Part shown: positions 1 to 9,534 of the stretch, one piece after another
Layout: every line of letters begins with the position of its first letter
Position numbering within the stretch: the stretch's first letter is position 1
DNA from: Chryseobacterium formosense
Lineage (GTDB): Bacteria > Bacteroidota > Bacteroidia > Flavobacteriales > Weeksellaceae
Direction: 5' to 3'
Assembly (NCBI RefSeq): GCF_900116415.1
Contig: NZ_FPAP01000003.1
Location: 1 to 64,000, forward strand
Length of the DNA stretch: 64,000 nucleotides
Program-made: the position numbers and the translations under genes
Notes under the pieces: model-generated
Told to the model about the DNA's origin: nothing
The model's database searches: none
The model's input: only the letters and a program-made list of their open reading frames with translations

Positions 1-98
1 TTTGCATCGGTATAACCATGGTCATATCCTAATTGGTAAATTTCTTCAAGAAGTGACGAATTCTGTGAAGAGCTGTTTCGTGAATTTCTGTTGTTCAT
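1..98 (-). CDS. 5' end of an unidentified gene (partial)
   Basis: Reading leftward from an ATG at position 98, an open frame of 32 codons reaches the window edge without a stop. It begins MNNRNSRNSSSQNSSLLEEI and continues with a YxxGYxxGYxD-like stretch. The Ser/Asn-rich start followed by a helical-looking segment resembles a real N-terminus, and an AT-rich leader precedes it. Too little is visible to name a family. Confidence 0.45.
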   Translation of the reverse strand, partial: MNNRNSRNSSSQNSSLLEEIYQLGYDHGYTDA

Positions 99-688
99 AA
101 CTGAATTTTTTAAAATTAATATTGAGTGATTGTGAAAATTCGTGATTAGCATTCGGATTTCTATGTTTATTTTGCTAAAAGACATAAAGAATAACCTTGA
201 GTCAATTCATGCTCATGGTTGAAAGTAGAATATAAAAAACCAGATAAAAACTTACTCTATTTAAATTTGAAAAAGCTTAATCGAATTTTAATTCATATAA
301 AGAATATGGAAACTACCCTCCCGGTAAGTATATGGATGTTCTGAATTTTTTTTGAAAACCCGCTTTGTTCAGCAACGAACAAGCAGGCAGCAGAGATGCT
401 GAAATGTTCAGTGATTTCATAATATATCTTGTCTGGTGTCTATCAAAGCTACAACTATAATTGATCGATATGTTATGACTTGAGTCATAATAACTGTTAT
501 TTCTTATACTTGGTAGCAAACATCATAGTGGACAAATCCAATATTTTGCAAAATCTTAGATCTACTGATTCTATATTTGTTTTGTGCTAGTAGGACAAAC
601 AGAGTCACTATATATCCTCCTTTTATTGATCTTTTAAAGTAACTGCATTATAAACGAGATTCTTCATCTGTTTTATTTCTGACCAACT
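99..688. other. Intergenic region, no supported gene
   Basis: About 590 bases between the partial gene at the left edge and the sensor kinase. A 68-codon open frame on the minus strand (313-519) has no recognisable motif and an unconvincing composition. I see no RNA gene or strong hairpin. The region should contain the promoter of the partial leftward gene. Confidence 0.4.
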
Positions 689-3196
689 TTAAAATACATC
701 AGTCACATCCTCATTTGATATAGACTCGTCAGGAATTGTAAACCAAAAGGTGCTGCCTTGACCTTCGATACTTTCAACACCGATTTTTCCGCCATGACGT
801 TTAATGATATCCGCACTAATATATAATCCTAATCCTAAACCTGAGACTTGCACTCCTTTTGGATCTACCCTATAATATCGATCAAAAAGGTATGGTAACT
901 TGTCTTCAGGAATACCAGGACCCGTATCTCTAACTGAAACCTTGGCAGAATTGTTGAAATATTCAATATTCACGAATATTTTTCTGCTCAAAGGTGCATA
1001 CTTAATAGCATTATTTATAAAATTAATCACGATTTGCTGTATCCGGTTTTCATCTGCAATAACATCCAGCTTTCTTTCACCTTCTATCACAAGCTCGTGA
1101 TTTTCCAAATGTATGATATTGTTGCAACACTCTTCTACCATATGTGACAAATCAAACTTCTTTTTGTTCAATATAACTTTACCTTCATTGATCCTGGTGA
1201 CATTAAGCAATTCCTCCACTAACTCAGAAATTTTTTCCATGCTTCTATTAGATTGGTCTATCAGCTTGGGAAGAAGCGTAGTAGGACTTGATTTCATTCT
1301 TTCCAAAAGTTGTAAAGAAACTTTCAAACTGGTAAGTGGCGTTTTAAGCTCATGGCTCGCAATTGAAATAAAGTCATCTTTTTGTTGCTGAATTTGTTTT
1401 AAAGCAGTAATATCCACAGCTGTCCCAAGCAATTTTTTCACATTTCCCTCAGCATCATAGTGGACATTGCCATGCAGACGAATCCACTTCACATTTCCAT
1501 TGTCAGCTATAATTCGTGTTTCATAATAAAGCTTGCCTGTTTTTCGTGCTGTCCGATGTGCCTCTTCGCTTAGATGGGTATCTAATGGGTGATAAGCAGC
1601 AAGCAATTGTGCTCTCGAAACAGGTGAAGTTACTCCGAAGATCTCATCGAAACGATCGGAACCGATGACGGACTGATTTTCATAATTCAATTCATAAGTC
1701 CCAATATCTGCCGCTTCGATAGCAAGCCGGTTACGCTCCTCGATGTCTTCTATTCTTTTCCTAGCCAATACCTTGTCAGTTACATCGTTACCCACTACCA
1801 TAATTGAAGTAACCTTGCCTCTTGAATCTATGACAGGCTCGTAAACAAAATCAATAAATACCGTTTCATCGATGCCTTTTCGGTTTAAAATCAGTTCGTG
1901 CTCCCTTCCATGGAAGGCAATTCCAGTTGTAATTACCTGCTGCATAATTGGTGAATATGCTTCTGTAGCTTCAGTCACCCCGTCCCAAATGACACGATTT
2001 TCCAACTGACTTCTGGACTTGCCTACCAATTCGAGATACCCGTCATTCACCTCAACAACAATGAGATCCTCAGCCCTAATTACACATATAGCAAAAGGTG
2101 CCTGTTTTATCAAATTTCTGAATCGTGCTTCACTTCTTAGCAACTCATCATTGGATTCTGCAAGTTCCTCATTAGTGGCTGCCAATTCTTCATTGAGAGC
2201 AGCAAATTCCTCATTGGAGGCAGCCAGTTCTTCATTTATATCCTGCAACTGCTGCTCACTCAGTTTAAGTTGCGTAATATCGACACAGGAGCTGATAAAG
2301 CCTGCAAAGCTACCGTCAGAAAAAAATCTTGGTGTTCCTTTTTTTAAAAGCCAATGGTAAGAGCCATCGGATCCTAGTAACCGTATCTCTGCACTATAGG
2401 AACTTTGAAGAGCAAATGCCTGCTGATGGATTTCTAAAAATCTTTTTTCGTCTAATTTGTGAATCAAATCATGCCACCCCAAGCTGATAAGCTGATCTGC
2501 GGTTCTTCCGGTTAGCTGTGACCATGCCTTATTAAAATAAATCAGACGACCTGTTTCATCACGTACACCTATGAGGACATCTGTATTATCAGCCATAGAC
2601 CTAAAGCGCTCTTCACTTTCAATTAATGCCTTTACACGATCTTCAACAATACTTTCCAAATGTGCATTGGTTCGGGAAAGCTCTTCCCTGCTCGCATGGA
2701 GATCCTCATTAGTCGCTGCTAATTCTTCATTTGCTGCAGCAAGTTGTTCATTGAGTGACTGTTCACGGATCAGTAACTTTTTGTTCTGGCTAGCTTCTTC
2801 GAGTTTAAGCCTATTGAGATAACGCTCAGTTACATCAGTAGCCGTATGGAGTACAGCGATTACACGCCCGCTTGCATCCTTAATAGCACGGTATTCAAAA
2901 TCGAAGTAATACGTATTCAATATTCCATCTACTAATAATTCTGCAGCTGTATCGTTTCCCGAAATAGTGATACCTTCGCGCCATACTTTAGCAAACATCT
3001 CAATAAAAGGCTGGCCATCCAGTTCAGGCATTGCTTCTCCAAGACCTTTTCCTACAACTTCCGATCCCCTCCCCCAAATATTTAACATTGCCTGATTTGC
3101 AAATTCAATTCTTGCATCTTCTCCGACATGTACGGCAGTGGCGATACTTGTAAAAGAAAGTACATTAATCAGCTGTTCGAAATTAAGTGTCTTCAT
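689..3196 (-). CDS. Multi-PAS sensor histidine kinase
   Basis: Predicted cytoplasmic sensor kinase of about 835 residues with no transmembrane segment. Four PAS/PAC units come first. The first two are followed by coiled-coil linkers made of repeated NEELAATNEEL-type heptads (near residues 145-190 and 320-360). A HisKA domain follows, with the phospho-accepting His in SHELKTPLTSLK at about residue 615, then a HATPase_c domain with N box (NFINNAIKYA), G1 box (DTGPGIPE) and G2 box (GLGLGLYIS), so catalysis looks intact. The start at 3196 (MKTLNFEQL) is preferred over an upstream ATG at 3238 because the extra 14 residues do not look like part of a PAS protein. There is no adjacent response regulator, so it is an orphan kinase. 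PAS ligand unknown. Confidence 0.9.
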   Translation of the reverse strand: MKTLNFEQLINVLSFTSIATAVHVGEDARIEFANQAMLNIWGRGSEVVGKGLGEAMPELDGQPFIEMFAKVWREGITISGNDTAAELLVDGILNTYYFDFEYRAIKDASGRVIAVLHTATDVTERYLNRLKLEEASQNKKLLIREQSLNEQLAAANEELAATNEDLHASREELSRTNAHLESIVEDRVKALIESEERFRSMADNTDVLIGVRDETGRLIYFNKAWSQLTGRTADQLISLGWHDLIHKLDEKRFLEIHQQAFALQSSYSAEIRLLGSDGSYHWLLKKGTPRFFSDGSFAGFISSCVDITQLKLSEQQLQDINEELAASNEEFAALNEELAATNEELAESNDELLRSEARFRNLIKQAPFAICVIRAEDLIVVEVNDGYLELVGKSRSQLENRVIWDGVTEATEAYSPIMQQVITTGIAFHGREHELILNRKGIDETVFIDFVYEPVIDSRGKVTSIMVVGNDVTDKVLARKRIEDIEERNRLAIEAADIGTYELNYENQSVIGSDRFDEIFGVTSPVSRAQLLAAYHPLDTHLSEEAHRTARKTGKLYYETRIIADNGNVKWIRLHGNVHYDAEGNVKKLLGTAVDITALKQIQQQKDDFISIASHELKTPLTSLKVSLQLLERMKSSPTTLLPKLIDQSNRSMEKISELVEELLNVTRINEGKVILNKKKFDLSHMVEECCNNIIHLENHELVIEGERKLDVIADENRIQQIVINFINNAIKYAPLSRKIFVNIEYFNNSAKVSVRDTGPGIPEDKLPYLFDRYYRVDPKGVQVSGLGLGLYISADIIKRHGGKIGVESIEGQGSTFWFTIPDESISNEDVTDVF

Positions 3197-3577
3197 TGTT
3201 CTTGTAAGTTTCGGTACACGAAAGTACGAAAATAGCAATGATGTTTTCTAACAGACTTTCTAAAAAGGATACCACAAGTTAAATTTGATGAATATGTACA
3301 TAAAAACATCCATTTTTATATCAAATAGCAACTAGAATATTTTCTCTGCTGATAAACAATAGAAAGTAGTATAACCCGAACGACAATATAAAGACCTTTC
3401 ATTTAATAAACGGGAGGTCTCAAGAATAATGTAAATATATACTTGAGTTGGTTCTTAAATACAAATTATTCCAAAAATAACAACAAAATTTTTGTACGCA
3501 TAGTGAGATTTCAACATGGCTATAAATATTTTGATTTCATCGGTATTATATTGTAATTTCTACTTGAATAATGATCT
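3197..3577. other. Intergenic region between two minus-strand genes
   Basis: About 380 bases upstream of the sensor kinase and downstream of the GH97 gene. It is AT-rich, I see no open frame with protein-like composition, and no clear terminator hairpin. It presumably contains the kinase promoter. Confidence 0.4.
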
Positions 3578-5731
3578 TCATGATTTCGGATTGATGCTGA
3601 TTGCAAATCCTCCGCTTCTTGCCATCTTAAACTTAACCTTAGACCTTCTTGTAACTACTTTTTGGTAAATTTTATAGCTTTGGGGATTATTTATATAATC
3701 TGCATCCGCACCATCTTCATAGATAACAGCATCATATTTTTTGTTATGATCCAAAAACGAAAAATCCAAGGTAAATTCTCGTTGGTTTTCATCTGTGATA
3801 CCTCCTACAAACCAATTATCTGTCCCTTTCGCTTTTCGCGCTGTAATAATATAATCTCCAGGCTCTGCTGCTATAATCTTAGTATCATCCCAGTCCGCTG
3901 CTACATCTTTTATAAATTGAAAAGCATCCATATGTTTTCTGTAATTCTCCGGTAAATCAGCAGCCATCTGTAGCGGCATGTACATCACAACATACAATGC
4001 AAGCTGCTTGGTTAAAGTTGTTTTTACATACCGTTTATCTCCAGGAAAATAATAATCAAGCCTTGTTTGAAATATCCCTGGGGTGTAATCCATGGAGCCA
4101 CCAATCCATCGGGTAAAAGGAAGAATGGTCTGCTGATCAGGATTGTTACCTTTGAAAGCTTCATGTTCAGTACCTCTAGCTGCTTCTGCAGTAATCCAGT
4201 TGGGATACGTCCTGCTTTCACCACCCGGCCTTATGGATTCATGAGAATTAACCATAATTTTATACTTATGGGCTTTTTCCGCAATTTTATAATAATGGTT
4301 GACGGTCCACTGCGAATAATGATGTTCCCCTCTCGGTATAATATCGCCAACATATCCTGTCTTAACGGTATCATACCCATAATTATTCATCAGTTGAAAA
4401 GCTTTATCCGACCATCTTTCATAATTAATTGCTGAGGCAGAAGTTTCGTGATGCATGATAAGCTTTAATCCTTTGGAATGTGCATAGTCACTTAGCATTT
4501 TGATATCGAAATCTGGATATGGTGTAATAAAATCAAAAACAAATTCTTTATCATGTCCCATCCAGTCTTCCCAACCAATATTCCATCCTTCTATCAACAA
4601 TCCGTCAAATCCATTTTCTGAAGCGAAATCAATATAGTCTTTTACTTTTTTAGTGTTTGCGCCGTGATTTCCATTTGGGGTTAGTTTTGAAAAATCTGTA
4701 CTTGTTAAATTGACACTTGTGTTTGTCGAATAGGCCCATTTTGATTTTCCTATAATCATTTCCCACCATACTCCCATATATTTGCTCGGATGAATATAGG
4801 ACGTATCTTTATACTTGGTTGGCTCATTAAGATTAAATAACAGTTTCGAATCTAAAATCTCCTCAGCCCTATCTGACACAATTATTGTTCGCCAAGGAGT
4901 GACCGAGGGAGTCTGTACATAGGCCTTTACACCCATTTTATTAGGTGTTAAATGTGTTTTAAACTTAAACCCGTCAGCATCTACTTCAAGATTTGATGCA
5001 GGATAATTTAATACAGCGGCTTCTGCTATATTGACATACAATGGATTTTTTTCTTCTTTTTTAAGTAGCAAAGGAGATTGTACAGCATTCTTTACCAATG
5101 TTTGTGATGAATGCTTGTCATAAGCCTTCTCCCACTGTATGGGAATCTCGGAGATCAATGTCGTCTGAGGTTGATACTCCTGCGAATCGTAATCAGCTAC
5201 GATCCACCAAGCTTTCATATCTGCAGGAAAATCAAATTCTGTATCTTCTTCTTTAATTCTAAAATGTTCCATTTTTTTTTGGTATGGAAATTCGTATCTG
5301 AATCCCAAACCGTCATCAAACAGCCGGAACCTGATGATAAGATTTCGATCAGATGAAGTTTGATTAAGAGTAACACTCAACTCATTATAGTAATTTGCAT
5401 AGGTCTTTTTTTCACCAAGTACTGGTTGCCAAAACTCCTTTTTTGAGTCCCTTTGTTCAGATGATTTTGTAAATCCCCGGTCAAGATCAGAACTGTTGCC
5501 TAATATTCTTTCGTTTTCTGAGGCAAAATGTACATAGGTGTCATCAAAAAGACGAAGCCCAAGTTTTGAGTCTTCCACTACAACATTCCCTTTATACTTA
5601 AGATTGTAAAAAGGTATCCCTTCTTTAATGGAAAATAGCAATTCCAAATTTCCATTTGGAGAATGTAACTTTTGTGCTTTTAAAGATAGCGTAAGTAGAA
5701 ATAAAATAACGCCGAAGGTGATTTTTTTCAT
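3578..5731 (-). CDS. Glycoside hydrolase family 97 (SusB-like alpha-glucosidase)
   Basis: A secreted or periplasmic glycosidase of about 717 residues. The mature start follows a clear Sec signal (MKKITFGVILFLLTLSLKAQ), which is why the ATG at 5731 is chosen over 5806. The family layout is visible: an N-terminal beta-sandwich (opening with SPNGNLELLFSIKEG), a central (beta/alpha)8 barrel with the GH97 signature stretches KYMGVWWEM, GLLIEGWNIGWEDW, MVNSHESIRPGGESRTYPNW and GGSMDYTPGIF, and a C-terminal beta domain. GH97 enzymes are calcium-dependent alpha-glucosidases (inverting, SusB type) or alpha-galactosidases (retaining). Sequence reading alone does not settle which, so substrate is left open. 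No SusC/D pair is adjacent. Confidence 0.9.
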   Translation of the reverse strand: MKKITFGVILFLLTLSLKAQKLHSPNGNLELLFSIKEGIPFYNLKYKGNVVVEDSKLGLRLFDDTYVHFASENERILGNSSDLDRGFTKSSEQRDSKKEFWQPVLGEKKTYANYYNELSVTLNQTSSDRNLIIRFRLFDDGLGFRYEFPYQKKMEHFRIKEEDTEFDFPADMKAWWIVADYDSQEYQPQTTLISEIPIQWEKAYDKHSSQTLVKNAVQSPLLLKKEEKNPLYVNIAEAAVLNYPASNLEVDADGFKFKTHLTPNKMGVKAYVQTPSVTPWRTIIVSDRAEEILDSKLLFNLNEPTKYKDTSYIHPSKYMGVWWEMIIGKSKWAYSTNTSVNLTSTDFSKLTPNGNHGANTKKVKDYIDFASENGFDGLLIEGWNIGWEDWMGHDKEFVFDFITPYPDFDIKMLSDYAHSKGLKLIMHHETSASAINYERWSDKAFQLMNNYGYDTVKTGYVGDIIPRGEHHYSQWTVNHYYKIAEKAHKYKIMVNSHESIRPGGESRTYPNWITAEAARGTEHEAFKGNNPDQQTILPFTRWIGGSMDYTPGIFQTRLDYYFPGDKRYVKTTLTKQLALYVVMYMPLQMAADLPENYRKHMDAFQFIKDVAADWDDTKIIAAEPGDYIITARKAKGTDNWFVGGITDENQREFTLDFSFLDHNKKYDAVIYEDGADADYINNPQSYKIYQKVVTRRSKVKFKMARSGGFAISINPKS

Positions 5732-5988
5732 AATAAGGTGGATTGGTGGAATAATAAGCTTTTGATATGAATACAAGTACGATACCAGGCATAGGCCTCT
5801 AAGCAAAACATTGCAACAACCTATCTAAAAAGAAACCTGAGAGCAAATAAGGAAAAGTGCCTTGAACAAAACTGTTTCTTAAGAAGAATTGCAAAGCAGT
5901 ACATCATAAAAAACGGACAGCTCTCTGCAATTCACTTAAAAAAGTTCACTTCCACATCAGTATATAATTAAAAAATACGTTTATGAGA

Positions 5989-6276
5989 TTACCGTAATTC
6001 AATTATCCTATATTCTAAAGTTTCCCCCTCAAAATAAAAAGTATTTCTTAATTCAACCCACAGAAAATATTCACAAATAACAATATCGACGACAATGTCT
6101 TCATCGAATACAAATTGAATTTCATAATTGAAAATATTGAATCCAAAATACCTGTAGGACCATACAAAATCATCTGATTTTTTCAACGGTTTCGATAATG
6201 AAGCCTCAATATAATGTTTCGTTTTATAAAGGTACTGATCAATTAACACACTGAGCTTTGCAATCGTTTTATTCAT
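5989..6276 (-). CDS. Hypothetical protein (~95 aa)
   Basis: Small acidic and aromatic-rich protein beginning MNKTIAKLSVLIDQYLYKTK. An alternative ATG lies 7 codons upstream at 6297. The second half alternates hydrophobic and acidic residues (FVFDEDIVVDIVICEYFLWV), suggesting a beta-sheet fold. No signal peptide or transmembrane segment. I do not recognise the family. The composition looks protein-like, which supports a real gene. Confidence 0.55.
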   Translation of the reverse strand: MNKTIAKLSVLIDQYLYKTKHYIEASLSKPLKKSDDFVWSYRYFGFNIFNYEIQFVFDEDIVVDIVICEYFLWVELRNTFYFEGETLEYRIIELR

Positions 6277-6436
6277 GGTTGGGAGTTTACTGTGCACAAG
6301 TAGATAAAGATACTTAGAATTTAATTAAATCAATACAAAGAATATTGTGGGAGACCTAAGATTATATCTCATTGTCATCAACTTGAGCAGACGCTTGTAA
6401 TTTTTAATCGGATAGTGATGAAGGATTTAGGTTAGA

Positions 6437-6907
6437 TTAATGCATTTTGTGATTGCACACTAAAAGAATTTGATATGCACCAGTAGCAGTTACTTCATCA
6501 GATAATGCAATAATAATTCTGTTTTTTACATATTGAGAAAGAATTATACTGGAAGATAATCTTTTCTTACCAGCGTAAACATATCCAATTGTCGGCAGTT
6601 CAGCTCTTAATCTCTGCATGTTGTCAAACGAGGAATTCACAATGCTTAAAATATTTGAGCAGCTTCCTTCTTTTTTTATAACAGTAATGACAAGAAGATT
6701 TTCTTTTTTGTCACTGTTATTTGAGTACACCCGCTGATTAAGATCCTCGATTTCCTTAACTCTGGTAAAACCAAATTTCTGAATCATGACATTATCTAGT
6801 TTTTCCATATTATGATTTGCAATTTCCTCAAGATGTACACCCTGAAGATTTTGAGATTGGCATAAAGCGAAAAACAATAAAAGATATAACATAAGAAACT
6901 TATCCAT
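6437..6907 (-). CDS. Hypothetical secreted protein (156 aa)
   Basis: Begins with a short Sec-type signal peptide (MDKFLMLYLLLFFALCQSQ) followed by about 137 residues with mixed alpha/beta character. Two Cys remain in the mature part, one in KKEGSCSNIL and one near the C-terminus (LLVCNHKMH). No recognisable domain. It stands alone, about 150 bases from the neighbouring minus-strand gene. Confidence 0.6.
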   Translation of the reverse strand: MDKFLMLYLLLFFALCQSQNLQGVHLEEIANHNMEKLDNVMIQKFGFTRVKEIEDLNQRVYSNNSDKKENLLVITVIKKEGSCSNILSIVNSSFDNMQRLRAELPTIGYVYAGKKRLSSSIILSQYVKNRIIIALSDEVTATGAYQILLVCNHKMH

Positions 6908-7039
6908 GCAATTCTGTTAAAATTATTCCCAACACAAAACTATCAATTGAAAAACTTACAATTTATAATCTTAATCATAATTTATAATATTTAAATTTTA
7001 TTAAATAAATTTGTTATCAAAGAACCAAAATCATGAATC

Positions 7040-7312
7040 ATGGAAAAATCAGATCTTCATGGAATATTCTACAATGAAGAATATTTACTCACCGTTACTA
7101 AAGGATATGTCCAACTTAACACAAACATTGAAACGGATCACAAGCCATTTTTTCCAAAAATTTTATGGCGTGAAAAATATGAATATGAGGAAAAAGATCA
7201 TCTTATACAAATTTCAGAAAATCTTGCAGTTTTACCTACATCAGATTTTAATTTCGAAGTTATCTTGATTCTAGATCTTGATCAACACTTACCAATGAGA
7301 AGATTTAAGTAA
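7040..7312 (+). CDS. Hypothetical protein (90 aa)
   Basis: A plus-strand frame starting MEKSDLHGIFYNEEYLLTVT, with a protein-like pattern of aromatic and acidic residues throughout. A second overlapping frame (7011-7268) has a poorer composition and is treated as the shadow. No motif or signal peptide is visible, and it lies alone between minus-strand genes. The call is tentative. Confidence 0.4.
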   Translation: MEKSDLHGIFYNEEYLLTVTKGYVQLNTNIETDHKPFFPKILWREKYEYEEKDHLIQISENLAVLPTSDFNFEVILILDLDQHLPMRRFK

Positions 7313-7513
7313 AAAAGCTTAGCAATTTAAAATACATCTACGCTTCTAAATGACATATAGCAATAATCTTGGAAAGAATTAAATAAGATAGAAGATTTAT
7401 AAAAATACAAATTCACTTTGGCGCTCGAGAAGAAGTTATACATGTTTAGGGCCACTACCTATATACAAAGAAAGAAACAGCGTTCTTAAGATACTAACTT
7501 TTTAATTTAGTAC

Positions 7514-7534
7514 ATTCAAATACTTTGAATGTTT
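7514..7534 (-). terminator. Weak hairpin at the end of the six-gene locus
   Basis: Nine-base inverted repeat (7514-7522 with 7526-7534) just at and after the stop codon of the 666-aa gene. It is AT-rich with a 3-base loop and the T tract is poor, so it is only a candidate terminator for the minus-strand operon. Confidence 0.3.
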
Positions 7535-9533
7535 AATTCAATTTCAATCTAATTTTAGGCTGTTGGTGCAAGTAAATATTGGCTAATTTTACACTGTCAG
7601 ATGACGGTGTAATAAATTTTTCAGCTTCATCCCTATATTCTTTTCCAAAATGAGCATTTTCATTTTTGAGATAGAGTTTTATATCAGAAAATTTCTGATC
7701 GGTTATGTACAAACGAAGTGTATTGCTGATGCTTGTTACATAATGAAAATCCATACAATTATCTAATTCTACCACAACATGCGGCCAGTTTTTAATGATT
7801 TGTGATTGCAGCAAAATTCCGTAATAAGGCTTTGTGTAATCAAATATACTCGAAAGGCCTTTATTATTTAAGATGTATTCTTCAAAATCAATGATACTTA
7901 GTTTGGGTCCGGCACTAAAAATTCCATATAAGAAAGCTAAAATCCAGGAATTATCAATTTTAAAGTACTTTATACTTTCTTCAGTGCTTAAATCTGCATG
8001 GGGAAGTAAGTAATAAACGGGAAAATTTCGGAATTGAATCAACTCTGTAACAAAGTTTAACAATAAATCTGAAACCTGAGGAGCCTGCGTTGTCAGAATA
8101 GGCAGATGGCTATATCGGTTTTGTTCTTGTATCAAATTATGCAATTGCAATTCATTCTTCCATTTTTTCAATTCCTGAAGCATTTTATTATCATTCATGA
8201 TCATTAATCTGCCTAACTGCCATGCAGCGGCATAAGTCATATCATACATCTTCGTATCGTCATTGAAGAGGTTTAAGTAATCCGGATGGTCAGGAATATC
8301 TACCCATTCTTTGTCTTTTAGTAAATCTCCCAAATTAAATGAGTAATGCCAATTCGTAAAAGGTCCCTGATACCATGAAACTATTTTGCCTCCCGCCTTT
8401 AATTGATGTTCAAGTGGGACTTTAGCGGCATCAACTAACTTGATGATCGCTTTATTCTGGACGTTAATTTCAGTTTTAAAAGGCTGAAGTTTTAGCTCAC
8501 TTAAATAGCCTTTTAGGTTTTTACCATTGTATTTTAAGTATTCAAGAATGTAGTTATTTACCTCTTTAAAGCTCATTACTTCTGTACGTTCAAAATCATC
8601 AATAGATTTTGGTTCTGGTACTTTGGACCACCTTAATCGACGTCCTTCTAAATAAGTTTCATTGATAGAGATTAAGTTATCAAGTTCAGCATTTGCTTTT
8701 CTTTTTAATTCTTCTAAAGTTAAAACTTCTGAGTCAATCAAATCTTTTTGAAAGGTCTTAAATTCCGGATGGTTTTTTAGTTTATTGGTATTAATCTGAT
8801 ACAAGTGAGAATCAATACTTTCAAAAGACCATTCCGATAAGATTACACAAGATCTTGTTTTTTGATATTCATTTTTTTTGACGGAATTATTTAATTGATA
8901 CTTGTTTCTTTCTTTAATGATTACCTCAGCAGAATAGTAGCATACAAAAGCCTTGTACTTTGTAGTAGGTTCAACCATACGGTGAGCAATTAAAATACTA
9001 GTTTCTTTTGGAAGGTTCAAATCTTTCAATTCTGCATGTTCCTGAACTCTAACATGCGCCAATTGCGATACGAAATCTATAGAAGGAAAAAGTTCTTCAT
9101 TACCTTTTAATACCTTAAGAATTTTTACTACTTTCGGCTCTGCAGGATCTTCTAATGAATTCATTAAGTCATTTGTACTGGTTTCCAGTATTTCAAAATC
9201 TCCGGAAGCCAACTCATCTTCTTTGAGTAAAACCAAGAAAATATAGGGTATTTTTTTTCCATTTGATTCACAGTTAAACTCCCAAGGCAAAGTACTTCTT
9301 TTAAATTGTATATGCGGAAAAGTACCGGCAAAATCACCTGTATGTTCCATGGGAGGATACACTGCCAATACTTCATTTTGAGGAATGTTATAATGGTATC
9401 CGGCAACATAAAAGATAATCTTCTGCTCCTGAATATTACTGAGATTGTTGTTCAGATGGGCCTTAATTTCATATTTTCCTGATACAACTGGGGGTATATG
9501 TGACGCAGCGATTCCTATTTCTTCATTTTCCAT
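7533..9533 (-). CDS. Uncharacterised protein (666 aa), last gene of the DUF6603/collar locus
   Basis: Soluble, with no signal peptide or transmembrane segment. Residues 1-130 look like a beta domain. The C-terminal half has two stretches that read as conserved family blocks: TYAAAWQLGRLMIMNDN (near residue 435) and a block near residue 520 running YYLLPHADLSTEESIKYFKI, then DNSWILAFLYG and FSAG. From memory these resemble blocks recurring in long uncharacterised proteins found with DUF6603 genes in other bacteria. That is recollection, not a search result. The gene starts 1 base after the stop of the 910-aa gene, so the two are almost certainly co-transcribed. Function unknown. Confidence 0.75.
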   Translation of the reverse strand: MENEEIGIAASHIPPVVSGKYEIKAHLNNNLSNIQEQKIIFYVAGYHYNIPQNEVLAVYPPMEHTGDFAGTFPHIQFKRSTLPWEFNCESNGKKIPYIFLVLLKEDELASGDFEILETSTNDLMNSLEDPAEPKVVKILKVLKGNEELFPSIDFVSQLAHVRVQEHAELKDLNLPKETSILIAHRMVEPTTKYKAFVCYYSAEVIIKERNKYQLNNSVKKNEYQKTRSCVILSEWSFESIDSHLYQINTNKLKNHPEFKTFQKDLIDSEVLTLEELKRKANAELDNLISINETYLEGRRLRWSKVPEPKSIDDFERTEVMSFKEVNNYILEYLKYNGKNLKGYLSELKLQPFKTEINVQNKAIIKLVDAAKVPLEHQLKAGGKIVSWYQGPFTNWHYSFNLGDLLKDKEWVDIPDHPDYLNLFNDDTKMYDMTYAAAWQLGRLMIMNDNKMLQELKKWKNELQLHNLIQEQNRYSHLPILTTQAPQVSDLLLNFVTELIQFRNFPVYYLLPHADLSTEESIKYFKIDNSWILAFLYGIFSAGPKLSIIDFEEYILNNKGLSSIFDYTKPYYGILLQSQIIKNWPHVVVELDNCMDFHYVTSISNTLRLYITDQKFSDIKLYLKNENAHFGKEYRDEAEKFITPSSDSVKLANIYLHQQPKIRLKLN

Positions 9534-9534
9534 T

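Noticed and set aside
313..519. 68-codon minus-strand frame near the left edge
   Set aside because: No motif, odd composition and no initiation context; it looks like a chance open frame in a non-coding area.
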